Origin: Erysipelotrichaceae bacterium NK3D112
GTDB taxonomy: Bacteria > Bacillota_I > Bacilli_A > Erysipelotrichales > Erysipelotrichaceae
Assembly: GCA_000701725.1 (NCBI GenBank)
Contig: JNJQ01000024.1
Span: 1-32,528 of the forward strand
Length of the DNA: 32,528 bases
Direction: 5' to 3'
Numbering within the stretch: position 1 is the stretch's first letter; each line of letters starts with the position of its first letter. The translations under genes were made by a program, and so were the position numbers. Below the pieces are notes generated by a model. It did no database searches. It was not told the DNA's origin and saw only the letters and a program-made list of their open reading frames with translations. This document shows, piece after piece, positions 31,933-32,528 of this stretch.

Positions 31933-32528
31933 ATGTCAAAACAGAATATGTTTACTGACCTTGTTTTCGGTTTATCTGACAAGGAATTTTCACTATTGCA
32001 AGGCGCCGTATCTATGCGGCTGAACAAGGAACGCTATGGTGCCACTACATTCAATGAACTCGCGGTCAAATACAAGAGAATGCCTTCCTGTCCTGACTGC
32101 GGGAGTGAAGAAAGTATTAAGAGCAGTCTCACACCCGATGGAATCCAAAGGTATATATGCAAAGACTGCGGCTGTCGTTACAATCTGCTGAGCAATACAA
32201 TCTTTCACTCAACAAACAGGAGCTTTAGCTGTTGGACAACCTATCTGACATTGATGACATTCAATGTCCCTCTGGAAATGACAGAAGAAATCTGCAGAAT
32301 TTCGCATCCTACTGCCATGCTGTGGAGGAAAAAAGTGTTCAAAACTGTTGATGGATATCAGAATCATCTGTATCTGCACGGACGGGTCTGGATCGACGAA
32401 ACATATATACAGGACAGTTCACTGCTTCATGATTGTTTCGCCCCAAATATATTGACCGCAAGCTGCTTGTGTTGAATGTCCGTGAGCAGCTTTTTATAAT
32501 GTCCATTGCGAAGAAAGGAAAAGCTCTG
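31933..32528 (+). pseudogene. IS1595/ISXO2-like transposase, frameshifted and cut by the right edge
   Basis: The first frame (stop at 32475) encodes 180 residues. It has a zinc ribbon, SCPDCGSEESIKSS then YICKDCGCRYN, and ends with WIDETYIQDSS, which holds the first Asp of the DDE triad; this is the usual order in IS1595-type transposases. After that the frame gives NILTASCLC and a stop. The frame beginning on the third base of each codon continues with LLVLNVREQLFIMSIAKKGKAL, which resembles the strand after the first catalytic Asp in this family. A frameshift near 32430-32460 therefore probably splits the gene. The rest is beyond the window. GGAG nine bases before ATG supports the start. 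Confidence 0.65.

Noticed and set aside
1-32528. CRISPR array, tRNA or rRNA genes
   Set aside because: I saw no regularly spaced short repeats, cloverleaf sequences or ribosomal RNA stretches on either strand.

Overview
This window looks like chromosome from a low-GC Gram-positive gut anaerobe. Erysipelotrichaceae or a related Bacillota family is my best guess, from the style of the secreted proteins, strong AGGAGG-type ribosome sites and U-tailed hairpin terminators; no rRNA or other marker settles the taxon. Most of it is a cell-surface locus with an insertion sequence (IS) at each edge: an ISL3-like transposase start at the left and a frameshifted IS1595/ISXO2-like transposase at the right.

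From 384 to 21562 lie a pseudogene remnant and five large secreted proteins with unrelated N-terminal modules: a Cthe_2159-type beta-helix (746-3781), a class 3 lipase with leucine-rich and Ig-like repeats (4006-7752), an S8 subtilisin with PA domain (7898-12559), an Ig-like repeat protein (15585-18452) and a CAP-domain protein (19139-21562, minus strand). All five end in the same C-terminal domain of about 290 residues, called here the KIGINFY domain after its opening motif. It runs to the last residue, and none of the five has an LPXTG signal, so it may be a surface-retention module. Two copies are nearly identical and lie in inverted orientation about 11.4 kb apart.

Inside this array (12699-15480) sits a small cassette resembling a RiPP (ribosomally made, modified peptide) system. 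It holds a 33-residue peptide with its own promoter, ribosome site and terminator, a single-pass membrane protein ending in the same P-N-E-T-E-I-L motif as the peptide, an HPr-kinase-like ATPase, and a convergent radical SAM/SPASM enzyme.

From 21713 to 25832 are a class A penicillin-binding protein and a LytR-CpsA-Psr ligase, both cell-wall genes. A 1487-residue InlB-repeat protein (26021-30484) follows, with a stem-loop at the 5' end of its predicted transcript and no visible wall anchor. A second cassette comes directly after it: a 54-residue peptide with a P-G-E-T-E motif, a terminator, a second HPr-kinase-like gene that appears leaderless, and a PqqD-like peptide-binding protein.

The most novel element is the pair of peptide / terminator / HprK-like cassettes. 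Their parts look complementary: the radical SAM enzyme is only in the first and PqqD only in the second. Both are embedded among surface proteins. I infer that they make or phosphorylate small acidic peptides connected with the cell envelope; no product can be read from the sequence.
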